A DNA stretch of 64,000 nucleotides from Cladorrhinum sp. PSN259 (Eukaryota; Ascomycota; Sordariomycetes; Sordariales; Podosporaceae), in assembly GCA_033725935.1 (NCBI GenBank), contig MU867061.1, forward strand, positions 558,001 through 622,000, in the 5' to 3' direction. The stretch's first letter is position 1. Every line of letters starts with the position of its first letter. Positions 10,491 to 24,228 of the stretch are shown piece after piece. The notes beneath the pieces are model-generated. The model made no database searches and was not told the DNA's origin. It worked only from the letters and a program-made list of their open reading frames with translations. The position numbers and the translations under genes were made by a program.

Positions 10491-13400
10491 TCAGAAAATG
10501 ACTACTCACAATCTCCAGAATCACCCGATCAGCAAGTACCTATTTGGAATGTCGGTTATGTTCTCCAAGTATAACGCTTTATCCGACGCTTCCGATGTCA
10601 TGAATTTGCGGGAAAGATCCCGATTTCGTTTCGCCACAAGCCCTCTGATAAATGTGAAGATCACTGACACCGCCCTTTCCTCGTTACAACATTTCACACC
10701 TTTTAAAACAAGGGGCGATATATCACATTATCCGTTATCAAGCCCGTGTCCGTGTGTGTAACCCCAACTATCTCACGCGTCTCTTTCGTTTTCTTCACCG
10801 CACTTGTTATGCAACAAAAGTCCGACCGAACTCGCTACCGCTTCCTGTTTCCACAGCCGTCGACGAAAGTTGCTACCTTTCTCGGATTATCAGCAAATGC
10901 AAGATGTGTAGTGAAGTCTGTGTCACCTGCTAAGTGATACACAGTATTACCTGCAGCCGATATATGCAGTGTAACAAGTCCCAATCCGCACCGTTATGGC
11001 AAGTTTTTTTCCCTTTAGGTGTGACAACAAGGTCTTATGTCAGCTGTAGAGATATGGAGCCGCAGTTGGAGGGTACGATCATGTGTGACTGGACCCTTTG
11101 AATCTTGTGCAAGTCCCATGGCACATGCAAACATGCAAGTAGGGAACACGTACCCCTATCCTTTCTCTGTATGTAAGCAACGAAACCGCCAACAAACCAA
11201 AACTGTGTGACATGGTCGAGATTAGCTTAATGGTTTTTTTAGTGTAGGTTCCCGTTTTACATTCTGAACAAAAAGCGGAAGAAGAAACATGCCGACCTAT
11301 CCGTTCAATCCGATCAAAAAACATCAAAACCAAAACGGTACGGCGGGGTCTCGTCCCCCCCATCAACTTGGCTAATCCTGGGCACAGTGTGCCTCTCTCC
11401 GTGGAGATAGATATGAAGATCAAGAGGCCTCCTGAATAAGGTGAACGTGATTGACAGGAGACATACGGCAGACGTGGAGCCACGAAGCATGCAGTTTGTA
11501 GATTATCGTAGATTATTGTTTCAGATGTGAGGGGCAGGATTTACCCCCCCAATAAGATGCGGTTATCCTGATCTTTGTGTATCACTGGATCGAACTTTCT
11601 CCACTAACCAAGGCTGGTTGATGTCGACTAAGGGTCCTCCGAGGTGTAACCTTGAACACCACAGTCGTGGCACAACATGTGGCAGTTGGAATATATAAGT
11701 GACGTTGTGAATATGAGCTTGAGAGTGTAACTTGTAGCGTGCCATGTTTGCTGGATGTTATCAAGCATCGACGTTATAGGCGGCCAGCAAGAACCTCTCT
11801 GATGATCTTTGCGTGGGTAACAACTGCAATTCAGTACTGATAGGGTCAATATGATGCAGCGGGAGTTGTGAAGCCAAGACCATCCCGCATTGAAGATCAA
11901 GATGCCTGGTATCACCTACCTTGCCCTATGCACCCAAGATACCAGGCTATGCGGCATATCAAGGAAATGGTACTGGGGGATCGTCATTGTGGTCTGATAA
12001 CCCACATGAAATCTTGACAGATTTCCCCACCAACTCCACGGGTTCCACAGACCTAGTGAAGACACCCCAAAGAGGAAATTATACTAACATGCTTGTCCGC
12101 GCGTTATACGGCAATTATATTCACAAAAAATGTCGGATTGGGCCAGACGTGAGCGCGGCAAGTGGGAATAAGTCCTGGCTAGTTTGGAACCGTCATGAGG
12201 CGTGAGGAAGCCAAGACGGTGTCAAGGCTGGTTGCAATGTATACTGCAGAAACTTGAATGCCACATGTTTCCTTCTGAAGACCAAAAAGTCTCTGGTATG
12301 GTTCAGGGTCCCTGGTTCCTGGGGTCAAGATCGGCACCGGGTAAAGTCAAGGTTCTTCGGACGGACACGGGAGAAGGATCGGAGAGAGGCTTGTTACCTT
12401 GGACGGAGGCGTGGGGACACAGGCTACCGCCGGCGTGTTGTTGCTTTCGGTCCGTTTTAGGCCCACTCCGGATCAAGTTTTGGCCCGGATCGGACGGCAA
12501 GAACCTTGAAAAGGAGTGTGTTGCCAAGACGCAAACGAAGATCTCGGTTCTTATATTGAGAGGCGGGTGGTTGTGGTTGGCGAGAGATACCTACACGTGT
12601 ATGTGTCTGTTGCCCGTAAGCTGACAGGCCATAGATGGGGTGTCCAAGGCGGTTGCATATCGGCTATCAACTTGCTTGTGAAAGTGCAACAGTTGGATGG
12701 TTATGAAGGGTTCACCGCCGATCCCTCTATTTAAACCAGAGCGTACTAACGATGTTGAAACGTTGTTTCGCCAGGAAGTAGCGCAACTCGAATCTTGCAC
12801 CGTGAAAAATGTCGGACGATGTTTGCTGCAGGGAGTGAAGGTTAGGGAAGGGATCTACAAATGTTCTTAGCTGGACACATGCTCGGGTGGGTTTGAAGGC
12901 AATGGGAATTTGAGAACATATCCATGATTGGCCTCGAGGTGAGAATGGAATCCCACTGTGGACAGGAAAGGGACTTTTTAGGTGGGGAAGACCCTGGAGT
13001 GCATCGGGTCTATGCACGTGGACGGGGGATAACGGGATCAAAATCAAGGAAGCGTGGTGAGACTGGCGCATTGAAACGGCCAAGGAACATGCCGTGGAAA
13101 AAATATCGTTGATCGTCGCTGGTGAACTGGGAAATTGACTCGTCGTTAGTCGAGGGAAGAAAAAAAAAAGGCAAAGATTGACCGTTGTTGTGAATTCGGA
13201 GAGGGAAACGTGGAAAATATTGAAGCCGGCCGTTTGTTTCGTCGAGGTAGGCTGGGCCAAGTTCTGCCAGAGCATGGATGTAAAAAAAAAAGCAGAAACA
13301 TCTCTTTGGCCGCCCGAAACAGGTCACCAAGACCTCCCCCGTTGGACATGGGAATGGGTTGTCAGCCAGCCCAAACAATTCGACCTACCTATTGGCTCCG

Positions 13401-15823
13401 AAATCGTAGATTGTGAGAGTACGTATGTACAGGATATTCGAGAATCCGAGCAGATATTAAGAGAGCGGATAGCGCACTGCAACAAGTTTTGCACGTGTCA
13501 TGATATGTCATGTTGTGAGGCACAAATTGATGAACGCGGACCTGGGAAAATGGTGAATGGGAAAGGGCGGCCAACACCGAACCACAAATCTCCGGCCAAT
13601 GGCAGCCCTATGAAACCACCCAATCGACAAGGGTCCACACAGAGACGTCATAAGTGGGTCGTTCCGTTGTCCCTGAAAAAGGGTCCAACCATTTAGTCAA
13701 AGTCGTCACTATGTATCGCCACACTGCAGTTGAATTTTCACTCGACTGTGGTGTCAATGGCGTCAAGATGTGGGTTCTCGATACCACGATACAATCTGTT
13801 TTCAACAAAGAAGTCAATGATCCGCAGATTGTTGCGGTGAACATGTTCAATGACGAAAGTTACTTGACAGAAAGAAACATGTCCGTTTCACCGCATTCAG
13901 ACCAGTGCAGAGAGCACCCATTCTGCAGGGTCCGGGGCTTGGCTGCCAGGAAACGGTAGCCTTGCCCCCACTCTGTGGAACAATTGTCAAATTCTGGAAA
14001 GGGGCCGTTATCTTTACGGTGAGGTAGAAAGATAGACACCCGACGATAGAATCATCATTCTGATCCACAATGCACAATGCTTGCAGCAGGAATCGCAAGT
14101 GATCGTCAATCTTGACAGCAAAGCTCGACGTCACTGCTGAGAGAGAAAAGAGCGGTGTTCCAAATGGAGTCCACACACTTGAGTGCTCTGAAACATAGAA
14201 TACACAAGCACAGTTGTCTTCTAGAATATGAAAAGAGAATTCTTGCAATGCAAGATGCCATCCACTGAGCGTTGAAGCCAAGTCTTTACGGGTATATTAA
14301 GCCGTTTTGAGGCTCTTGTGCTCCCTGCCTTTGAGCCGAGACATTGGCTTGCTCGGGGGAATCATGGTGGCGGTCCCGAAATGCAAGTGCGCTTTTCCGG
14401 AAGGGGCCACATTTAAAAAAAACCCGTGGATGCCGTCAACCGCCTCATTAATGGCACCGCGGGAAATGGCTTGCAGTTGTAGCGCAGTTGTAGCGCAGTT
14501 GTAGCGCACTCGGCGCGGTGCATTGGACCCTGTGGTTTTGTGTTACCCCTCACAAATTGCCCCTCAATCCTCAACAGACCCGAGAGAGTCTTTGGTGTCT
14601 TGGCTTGAGCCCGCCTGGGCTTCATGAATATGTCTTGGCCAGCGTATAAAGGTAAAGGCTTATTGCCCACTCTCACCTGTACCGACCAGATGAGCGTAAA
14701 AAGACAGTAAATTCCAGAATAGCAAGAATAGTAAACCTTGAAATGAATTTCGAATCAACCAGTCCGAGGTCGGCATGTGCACTGGCCCGTGCTGACAGGA
14801 CAGGTCGTTGGGGAGAACGACATGTCTCAAACATGCGGCGTGGTTTTGGATGAGAAAACCAAGGAAGCCGATTCTGGATCTCACGATGCATCCTCTCCGT
14901 CTCTGAAATCTCAATCACGTAGTTAATAATACGCAGTGACGATGATAACAATAGGGTTAAACTGTTGGTCGTCGTCGGGTCGTTCTTCCCATGGTGACTG
15001 AGTGGAGCCAAAGTCTCTTTTTCGGCCTTTGTTGGCCATGACGGCAGTGCGGTTTAGACCCACGGCTAGTTTCATGGCTTATTTTGTTTCCATTGTGGCA
15101 GCCACACCGCTAACCCGCCAGGCATCGAATAATCGACAAATAGCGAAAGGGCCAGGGGGATCTGATACTTCCGTTTCCTTTATCTGGAAAATGAAAACGG
15201 AGGAGACGGCTGGACGGCAGGTCTAACACCGCCTGCCGTCACAGACAGAGTGGGGGCTTGTATTCCGGGTTGTTTGGGGCGATGGTGGGGCAATCTGCGG
15301 ACATCGGTGGGCTGCACCCCCATCGAAGCCGTCCTTCCGTTAGCAACCCACAAGCCACATAGCCGCAACGCGGTGACCGGTGACCCGCCGATGATCCAAG
15401 TTCCGTCTTTTCGTCTTTCACCCACGGGCAGCCCAACATGGAAACCAGGGGAACAGGGGGGGCAGGGCAGGTGGAACGGCCATCTCGTCTGCCCAGCACT
15501 TGTGAGGTACTCGAGTTCGGTTTGAGTCTCCCATCTCACGATGCTATAAGTAAATGGCTCCTCCACGCTCCTCTCGTGGTGTTTTTTCTGGTCCATCTTC
15601 AGCCAGCAAACAATACACTTCTCTCCACTCTTCCTTCCCATTCAGCCATTGACTGTCCTAATTAGAGTACCAAGAAGGTTCTCAACCCAAAGACGTCACT
15701 TCTCCGTACTCTCCAGCAACCAGAGACCATTCTTAATCTCTTGACATTTTCCACCGATTCATCCATCTTTCTTCAATCACAACCACAACGCCGGATTTTC
15801 ACCGTCGTCAAACGTTGCCCAAG
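10491..15823. other. Long gene-poor stretch
   Basis: About 5.3 kb with scattered open frames of up to about 180 codons that lack splice structure, family motifs or good start codons. The last few hundred bases are the CT-rich promoter and leader of the mannitol-1-phosphate dehydrogenase gene. A 9-bp inverted repeat (GCCTGGTAT/ATACCAGGC) lies at 11909-11947. No transposon open frame was seen. Confidence 0.4.
14475..14507. repeat. Three perfect copies of an 11-bp unit
   Basis: AGTTGTAGCGC repeated three times without mismatch, in the gene-poor region. Confidence 0.95.
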
Positions 15824-17123
15824 ATGCAGAGAAATACCCCCAAGAAGGCCGTCCACTTTGGTGCCGGCAACATCGGTATGTAATTCCGGCATACACCATA
15901 CCATCCAACCCAGATGCATCCTGCATACCACTCCGACAACCCTATCAAATGATTGCCTGTACTAACCTGATATTCTCATAGGTCGTGGCTTTGTTGCCTG
16001 CTTCCTCCACAACTCTGGTTACGAAGTCATCTTCGCCGAGGTCAACGATACAACAGTCCAGAAGCTCAACGCACAAACGAGCTACAAGGTGATCGAGGTT
16101 GGCTCCGACGGGACCACCGAGTCAACAATCACAAACTACCGCGCCATCAACTCAGCAAAGAACGAGGCCGAGCTGGTACAAGAGATCGCAACGGCCGACA
16201 TTGTCACTTGCTCCGTCGGGCCTAACATCCTCAAGTTCCTCGCTCCAGTAATTGCCAAGGGTATCGACAAGCGGTCCACGGACCTCACTCCCGTCGCTGT
16301 CATTGCCTGCGAGAACGCCATCGGCGCCACGGACACTCTTGCCGAGTTCATCAAGTCGCCAGAAAACACCGACCCCAGCCGCCTCGAGGACTACGACAAG
16401 AGGGCAACCTTTGCCAACTCTGCTATCGATCGCATCGTGCCTGCCCAGGATCCCAGTGCCGGCCTCGATGTCAAGCTGGAGAAGTTCTTCGAGTGGGTTG
16501 TAGAGAAGACTCCATTCAAGGAGTGGGCCGTTCCAGATATCGAGGGCATCAACTGGGTTGACAACCTTCAGCCCTACATTGAGCGCAAGCTGTACACTGT
16601 CAATACTGGCCACGCAACTGCCGCTTACCACGGCTACATCCGCCGCAAGAGCACCGTCTACGATGCTCTCCAGGACAAGGAGATCCAGGCCGAAGTCCGC
16701 AACGCTCTCTCGGAGACGGCCAACCTCATCACAGACAAGTTTGACATTGACCAGGAGGAGCAACAGCGTTACGTCGACAAGATCGTCAGACGCATCAGCA
16801 ATCCCCACCTTGAGGATGCCGTTGAGCGAGTGGGTCGCGCCCCGCTGCGGAAGCTGAGCCGAAAGGAGCGGTTCATCGGCCCCGCCGCCGAGCTCGCCGA
16901 GCACGGTAAGGACTGCACAGCTTTGCTCGACGCTGCCGAGATGGCCTTCCGCTTCCAGAACGTCGAAGGTGACAAGGAGTCGTTTGAGCTCGCCAAGATT
17001 ATGGAGGAGAAGAGGCCGGAAGACGTTGTCAAGGAGGTTTGCGGCTTGCAGCCATCTGAGAAGCTCTTCGATCAGGTTGTCGAGCGCGTCAAGCGTGTGC
17101 AGGATGATTTACAAGAGGATTAA
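15824..17123 (+). CDS. mpdA: Mannitol-1-phosphate 5-dehydrogenase
   Basis: 397-residue NAD-dependent enzyme interconverting fructose-6-phosphate and mannitol-1-phosphate, the entry step of fungal mannitol synthesis; cytosolic. Exons are 15824-15875 and 15982-17123, with a 106-nt intron (donor GTATGT) inside the nucleotide-binding loop. The Rossmann motif GAGNIGRGF sits near residue 14. The polyol-specific long-chain dehydrogenase signature K-xxxx-N-xx-H appears as KLYTVNTGH, giving the catalytic Lys and its partners. Length is usual for the family. The first ATG after a CT-rich leader was chosen, since it gives the conserved N-terminus directly before the Rossmann motif. No breaks or odd features. 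Confidence 0.96.
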
Positions 17124-18402
17124 ATTTTTTCCTCTTCCCATTTTTGCGCAATCTTTTGATTTGCCGGGCATGCTGGCGTTTTGGAGCAAATAAGTCAATG
17201 ATGGCATGTATCGTGCAGTGCACCTATTTTCTTTTCTTTTTCTCTTCGGTAATGGTACAAGCGAAATAGGGGTTTATTCTGGGTTTTGGTCAGCGTCGGA
17301 AACAAGAGGTAGAACTTACATCTAGATGCAATGGGCCGGAGTCATGGAGTTTTCCGAGGAGCATCTTTGCTTTTTATATGGTATGGTGCCTAGCATACAG
17401 ACGGAATTGCTTTTAGAGCGGGGGTGTTTCTATCACATAGATAGACAAAATACACGAAGAGACATGTTTTTTTTTAGAAAATTTGAATGTGCACTTGACG
17501 CGGTGCCTCGCTCACATGCTGCAAATGTTTTCTAACGGCCATTAAATATCGGTCGATTGGGGCCATCGTAATGAGGGCGTTGAAAGTTTACAATTGACTT
17601 ATTTCGAATTTCGAGGCGAGGTTTCGTAGAGTTAAAGTTTAGTGATTATGAAGAGTCCACATTGCAGCAAATGCAAATTGAGGCCATCACGACCAAAAAC
17701 TCAATTGCGTTGAACTGGTGGGAACGAAGAGAGTGGTCTGTGCTCCCATACTCTTTGGCCTCAGGCAGCAACATCCATCGATTCTACCTTCCCCTGATGT
17801 ATTACATAATATTGGTGCCCACCTGCAATAGCTGGCTGAGACCACATCGGCGAAATTACGTCCAGAACGTCGAAGATACGTGGCCCGGCAACTCTAACAA
17901 CACCGGCCGACAACCTCCTATCGTCCGCCCGCCAAAAGCATCGCCGTGTTATTTCTCCAAGGCGATCTGGTTTTTGCAGCGATTCTTTTTCTTTTGGCCA
18001 GACGACATTGGGACACGGTATCCCGAAAATTGACGAATTTTTATTCCTTTGCAAACGCAGTTCCCCTTTTTGCGGTCAGCCGTTTCCAGGTTGCTATAAT
18101 AACCCCGCCGAAGCTTCCCAAGCTCGACCACTCTCCTGCACCGACACTGCACACCCCGAAACCGATAAAATAATTATTCAAGATGAGGTTGGACGTCAAG
18201 GCAAGTTGCACGCAGTTTGCCATCCCTTGATTTATCGGGTTCTGTCACCCACAATCTGTCCACAAGTTCCAGGCCCCCTTGCGTACAGGGCTGCTATCTT
18301 GCTATCTCGCACAACACATGCCATAGCTATCTCATCCCACCGTCGGCACATCCCCTAGGAACTGGTTGGATATAACCCGGAAACACTGGAACAATTGCTA
18401 AC
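17124..18402. other. Intergenic, nothing recognised
   Basis: 3' region of the dehydrogenase gene and the upstream region of sec27; no supported gene. Confidence 0.5.
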
Positions 18403-21319
18403 ATGACCTCGAACGTACAGCGCCAACTCTTTGCTCGCTCCGAGGTTTGTCCTCCGTCTCCATCCCCGACCCAACAGCACTGGGGCACTCGCGCCCACAG
18501 CCACTTGTTCATGCGCTCACACAAACTTCCAACAGCGAGTCAAGGGAATTGACTTCCACCCGACCGAGCCATGGATTCTCAGTATGTCGTCTTGTATTCA
18601 CCGAAAGGATAACATGGAGGTGGTCTGACACCCGGTTTCGAATAGCAACCCTTTACAGCGGCCACGTCTACATCTGGTCCTACGAAACTCAACAAGTCGT
18701 CAAGACGTTCGAGCTCTGCGATGTGCCCGTTCGTGCTGGTCGCTTCGTTGCGCGCAAGAACTGGATTGTCTGCGGGTCGGATGATTTGTATGGAATATCC
18801 TGGGCGACGTATGCTTTGGTGGCCGGGAGGAAGAAGCTGACAGCCTGGGGAACAGCCAAATCCGAGTATACAACTACAACACCAGCGAAAAGATCACCCA
18901 ATTCGAGGCGCATCCCGACTACATTCGCGCTATTGTCGTTCATCCCACACAACCGTTCGTCCTCACTGCCAGCGATGACATGACCATCAAGCTCTGGGAC
19001 TGGGAGAAGGGGTGGAAGAACGTTCGTGTATTCGAGGGCAACTCTCGTATGTGGAGGACCAATTTCTAGCGTTCTGTTACACGAAGCTAACGAGGGATGG
19101 CACACAGACTACGTCATGTCGCTCGCGATCAACCCCAAGGACACCAACACATTTGCCTCAGCCTGCTTAGATAGGACGGTCAAAATTTGGAGCTTGGGCT
19201 CCTCGACACCAAACTTCCAGCTCGAAGCTCACGAGACCAAGGGTGTAAACCACGTCGATTATTACCCCCACAGCGACAAGCCATACCTCCTTACCACATC
19301 CGATGACCGCACAGTAAAAGTGTGGGATTACACAACCAAGAGTTTAATCGCAACGCTAGAGGGCCATACCAACAACGTCTCTTTTGCCTGCTACCACCCC
19401 GAGCTTCCAATTATCATCTCTGGTTCTGAGGATGTAGGTGGCGCCGGTTCCGGGAAACGCTTGACATCCGCTAACTGCTTTCCAGGGCACCGTCAAAATA
19501 TGGAACGCCAATACCTACCGTCACGAGCAGTCTTTTAACTATGGCCTCGAGAGAGCATGGTGTGTGGCTTACCAGAAGGGCAAACAGGGTATCGCAGTTG
19601 GTTTCGATGATGGTTCCGTGGTTATCAAGCTTGGTCGGGAAGAGCCGGCGGTGTCTATGGATGGATCCGGCAAGATTATCTGGGCGAGACACAATGAGGT
19701 TGTCTCCGGTGTAATCAAAGCTGGCGATGCTACGAAGGACAACGAGCCGATTAACCTCTCTACCAAGGAGTTGGGCACCGCCGAAATCTACCCGCAAGCT
19801 CTCATCCACTCTCCCAACGGCCGTTTTGCTGCCATTTGCGGCGACGGCGAGTATATCATTTACACCGCTCTCGCATGGCGCAACAAGGCATTCGGTCAGG
19901 CCCTCGACTTCGTCTGGGCGTCTAAGGAGAACTCCAACGACTTCGCCATTAGGGAATCAGCTACTAGCATCAAGGTGTTTAAAAATTTCCAGGAGAAGAA
20001 GGGTGGTCTCGATGTCCCATTTGCAGCCGACGGACTCACTGGAGGTGTGCTGCTTGGTGTGAAGGGCCAGGGCGGTATCTCTTTCTACGACTGGGCAACC
20101 GGTGGTCTTGTCCGCCGTATTGAGGTTGATCCCAAGCAGGTTTACTGGAGCGAAAGCGGAGAGCTTGTGGCCCTCGCTTGTGAGGACACCTTTTATGTTC
20201 TCAGATTTTCCAGGGAGAACTACAACGCCGCCGTTCAGGCTGGCGAGTTTGAGGAAGACGGTGTGGAGTCCGCTTTTGAAGTGATCACTGATATGAATGA
20301 GAGGTTTGTGCCTGCCACCAACAAGTAAGGTGAAAGATTGCTAACATTTTTATAGCATTCGGTCGGCGGAATGGCTTGGTGATGTTCTGATTTACACCAA
20401 CGGCACCCAACGGCTGAACTACCTGGTGGGAGACCAGACCTACACCGTTGCCCACTTCGACAAGACCATGTATATTCTTGGTTATCTCCTTCGTGATAGC
20501 AGGGTTTACCTCGCCGACAAGGATTTGTCCGTTACCTCGTTCGCCCTCTCTCTCCCTGTACTCGAGTACCAGACCCTAGTCCTACGTGAGGATATGGAAT
20601 CAGCAGCCGAGCTCCTTGCTAGCGTTCCTCAGGATCAGCTCAACAAGATCGCTCGCTTCCTCGAGGGCCAGGGCCACAAGGAGTTGGCGCTCGAAGTTGC
20701 CACCGACTCTGAGCACAAATTTGACCTCGCGCTAGGTCTCAATCAGCTTGGCATTGCGTTGGATCTCGCCAGGGAAGCTGACTCAGATCACAAGTGGAAG
20801 ACTTTGGGCGATGCTGGACTTGCTGCGTGGGATATACCGTTGGCTACTGAGTGCTTTGTGAAGTCTAAGGATCTTAGCTCCCTTTTGTTGGTCTACAGCT
20901 CCACATCAGATCGCGAGGGTCTCGCCAATCTTGCTGAGCTTGCCGAGAAGTCATCGGCACACAACATCGCTTTCAGCGCCAAGTGGCTCTTGGGAGATGT
21001 TGATGGCTGCGTTGAGATTCTTACAAAGACTGGTCGCCAAGCCGAGGCCGTTTTGTTCGCCCAGACCTACAAGCCAAGCTTGGCCCCTGCGTTGGTCAAG
21101 GAGTGGAAGGATTCACTTGAGAAGAGCAAGAAGGGCCGCGTGGCAAAGGCTCTTGGTGTTCCTGGCGAGGACGACGAGCTGTTCCCCGAGTGGGATGAGT
21201 ACCTCAAACTGGAGCAGGAGGGCCCTGTTGCTACCGAGGAGGCGGCCGAAGAGGAGGCAGAGGAAGCAGAAGAGGAGGAAGCTGAGGCTGCCGATGAAGC
21301 AAGTGCGGATGAGGAATAG
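18403..21319 (+). CDS. sec27: COPI coatomer subunit beta-prime
   Basis: 842-residue coat protein for retrograde Golgi-to-ER vesicles. Seven exons: 18403-18444, 18536-18581, 18646-18787, 18856-19046, 19108-19433, 19486-20303 and 20356-21319; the frame holds across all joins. The N-terminal half is a WD40 propeller that binds dilysine cargo signals: RVKGIDFHPTEPW, GHVYIWSYE and repeated DDMTIKLWDWE / DRTVKIWSL / DRTVKVWDYT blades. The second half is the coatomer WD-associated region and alpha-solenoid (EDMESAAELLASVP). The C-terminus is a Glu/Ala-rich acidic tail of about 30 residues. Two introns (18445, 20304) use donor GTTTGT; the others are GTATG, GTAGG or similar. Sec27 is single copy and essential in yeast. 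Confidence 0.96.
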
Positions 21320-22531
21320 TGTCTGGTTCATGACGCGTCTCGTGGGAGGAGAGGAAAGGATTGTGATTGAATGGCATATCCGGAGAAGGGGGGAACCAAC
21401 CTGTTATCATTGTGGGAAAGGGGGGGGGGGGTCGGAAAAAATATTTGATCTTTGAGAAGAGATTCCCGTAGACATCATGAGTTGTTTTGCTAATGTTGCT
21501 GTCATTGTTGTCCATTGATTTTCTTTTCTTCTTGTTGCTTCTGATGCAAGCGAGGTGCATGTACAATGTCAACAAATGGCAAATGATATCCAGGGGTTAG
21601 CCAGACCCGGAAGGGGTGGCGGCATGATCCGTTGCCGACAGTCCGTTGGTTCCATTCTTGACTCACATTTTTCAGCACATGGTGAGCGGGGTCCAGGATG
21701 GGGAATGAGTTTAGCACTATTGACATGGACAATTTGCTCCATCACCAAATTGATGGAGATGATGAGCCTTGTTTTGTCAAGGTACCTTCTTGGACACCAT
21801 TTTGATTCTCTAACCTTGAGGGTCGATGTCCACCGGGGTTTGAGATCACTAATTACCCCATCTCCAACGACGTCTTGATGTTTCTCTGGTCTCTGGATGT
21901 GCCATGGCGGCGCAGAAGGGTATTAGTATCTGCTGACCAACAAGATCATTGCGATTAACTGTGCAAGGCTCGATGTCAGAAAGAAAGGTCCGGTGGGGCC
22001 GAACTGCGGGAAAGCGGGGCATGCGATGCTAATTTCGGCCGGTTCGGATTGTTGCATCTTGAATAAGACATCGACGGGATTCGACTGTCAAAAGTTTGCG
22101 ACATTCTCAGTCTTTTGATTATAAATACTTTTTTGGCATCAGTCAATCTGTTTTATATAACCTCAAAATCTCCTTCAAAATTTCAGCCGGCGTGTCTTTT
22201 TTTGCCGCCGAAAAAAAAGGAACCCAATTTTTATTCCCACTGCGGAGTTGAATCGGCTTTCAAACGGACTCCGTCTTTCCCGATTTCGATGACTGATCGA
22301 TAATCCATTCCCCCCCCCTGGTCACTGGTTGGTTCGGTTTCGCGAAAAGGCTAAAACTGCGTCATTGAGAGCACCCCGCCGCGTGCGCTGTTTCGCGACG
22401 TTCGGGATTTTGCGCAAAAGGAAACTTTAAAAGAAAAAACATAAACAGTTTTATTTTTATTTTCTTGAAGAAGTTGTGATACCTGATAAGCAAAAAAATT
22501 CCCGAATTTTGGAGAAAAAAGAAAAGACAAA
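21320..22531. other. Intergenic
   Basis: 3' region of sec27 with a G-run near 21417-21431, and the AT-rich promoter and leader of the Sec14-like gene. No other gene supported. Confidence 0.5.
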
Positions 22532-23953
22532 ATGGCAACAGCAGACCTAAAATTGCAACAGACGCTCAGCGTGGGAGGGCACGACATTGGATACCCCCAC
22601 GGACACTTGGGACATTTGACCGCAGAGGAAGAAGAGACGCTCGAGCAGTTCAAGAAGCTTTTGCAGGAGAAGGGATTGTTTACTCCTTCGGTGGAGGGAC
22701 AAAACCAGGCGTCGCATGATGATCAAACACTGTTGTAAGTGAATTTTTGTTTTCGATAATGGAAAGGGGAGGCGGGTCGTCTGGTGGCTGGAAACTAATG
22801 CACGACTACAGACGGTTTTTGCGCGCAAGAAAATGGGTCCCCGCCGATGCGTACCAGCAGTTCAAGGACACGGAGGCGTGGCGCAAAGCCAACCAGCTGG
22901 AGGTGCTGTATGACACGATCGACATTGATGCGTACGAGGAGACGAGGAGATTGTACCCGCAGTGGACGGGGAGGAGGGATAGGAGGTATGTTACTCAATC
23001 CGCTTGGAGGGGTGCCCCAAGAAAATTCGCTGACAATAGTGATGCGCGTGCGCAGAGGAATCCCCGTCTACCTCTTCCAGATCCGTCACCTCGACTCCAA
23101 GACGGTAGGAGACTACGACAAGAAGACGGAAAAGACCAACGTGAGCAAGGCGCAATCCGATGGCTCGACACCGCAGCGCCTGCTCAGGTTGTTTGCGCTC
23201 TACGAAAACCTCACCCGCTTCGCCCAACCCCTTTGCACCGAGATGAACGACCGCGATAATGCCGAAACCCCCATTACGCTGAGTACCAACATTGTCGATG
23301 TTTCTCAGGTTTCGTTGCGCATGTTCTGGAATCTCAAGTCACACATGCAAGCCGCTTCGACGTTGGCAACGGCACACTACCCCGAGACACTCGACCGAAT
23401 CTTCGTCATTGGGGCTCCATATTTCTTCAGCACCGTCTGGAGTTGGATCAAGAGGTGGTTCGACCCTCTTACAGTATCCAAGATCTTTATCCTCAGCCCC
23501 GGCGAAGTTAAATCGGAATTGGAAAAGTTCATCGAGCCTCGAAATATTCCCAAGGCCTACGGCGGCGAGCTAGATTTTGAGTTCTACGACAGACCGAATG
23601 TGGATCCCAATATTATCGAAGCGATCAGCTGGGAAAATGGACACACAACTTTCCCCGAGGGGCCTGTTCGGTGGCGGCCGATTGATGGTGGCAAGAGGTT
23701 GGAGTGCGTAGCCCTTGGGTATAAGAATGGGGTGCAGAGGGAGGTCAGAGTGGGCACGATCCCCGTGGCATTTCCCAAGGGCAAGACTGCCGCACCAGAA
23801 AATGCGGCAGCGCCTGCGGCGGAACATGCTGCGGTGAATGGGACGACACCAGATAAGGTCGCCGATGCCGTGGCAGACTTGACCCTTTCGGAGAAAGCAA
23901 TTGAAACCGCCGCCACCCCCGCAGAACAGAAGCCCGCACCTGTTCAGGCTTAG
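22532..23953 (+). CDS. Sec14-like CRAL-TRIO lipid-transfer protein
   Basis: 424-residue cytosolic/peripheral membrane protein that probably exchanges phosphatidylinositol or another lipid between membranes. Exons are 22532-22734, 22812-22985 and 23056-23953. The CRAL-TRIO N-terminal helix motif DDQTLLRFLRARKW spans the first splice site, which supports the join. The lipid-binding domain follows (GIPVYLFQIRHLD; YPETLDRIFVIGAPYFFSTV; PKAYGGELDFEF with the conserved YGG end). After the domain comes an Ala/Pro-rich tail of about 60 residues, likely disordered. It is convergent with the HAD phosphatase gene, 275 bp apart. Which Sec14 homologue it matches cannot be decided here. Confidence 0.92.
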
Positions 23954-24228
23954 AGGAGATGATGTTTATGGATTGCATTTTCGGGAGGTTATCGGGATAG
24001 AAATTTCTTTTGGAGCATGCGTTATCATTTTCATCTTCTTGAGCATCGTTATATACCTCTCTCCCTTTCTCCCTTTCATATTATATTCACTCATACCATA
24101 TATACCATGTACACGAACTATATGCCATCCTTGAACTCGCTCATAACTTCGTCAATGTTTAAATACCCAGACGCCGTCGCTGATGCTTTTAAACCTAACA
24201 ATATAACTCCACCCCGACGGTTATCTAC

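Noticed and set aside
12727..13275. Minus-strand open frame of 182 codons
   Set aside because: Composition is Phe/Ser/Pro-rich like translated non-coding CT-rich DNA, no ATG start supporting it, no family resemblance.
13847..14281. Minus-strand open frame of 144 codons, with a further open stretch upstream in the same frame after one stop (to about 14509)
   Set aside because: No good start, no recognised motif, no splice signals that extend it. A frame of this length is expected by chance in several kilobases.
16152..16904. 250-codon minus-strand frame
   Set aside because: Exact antisense shadow of the mannitol-1-phosphate dehydrogenase gene, caused by its codon bias.
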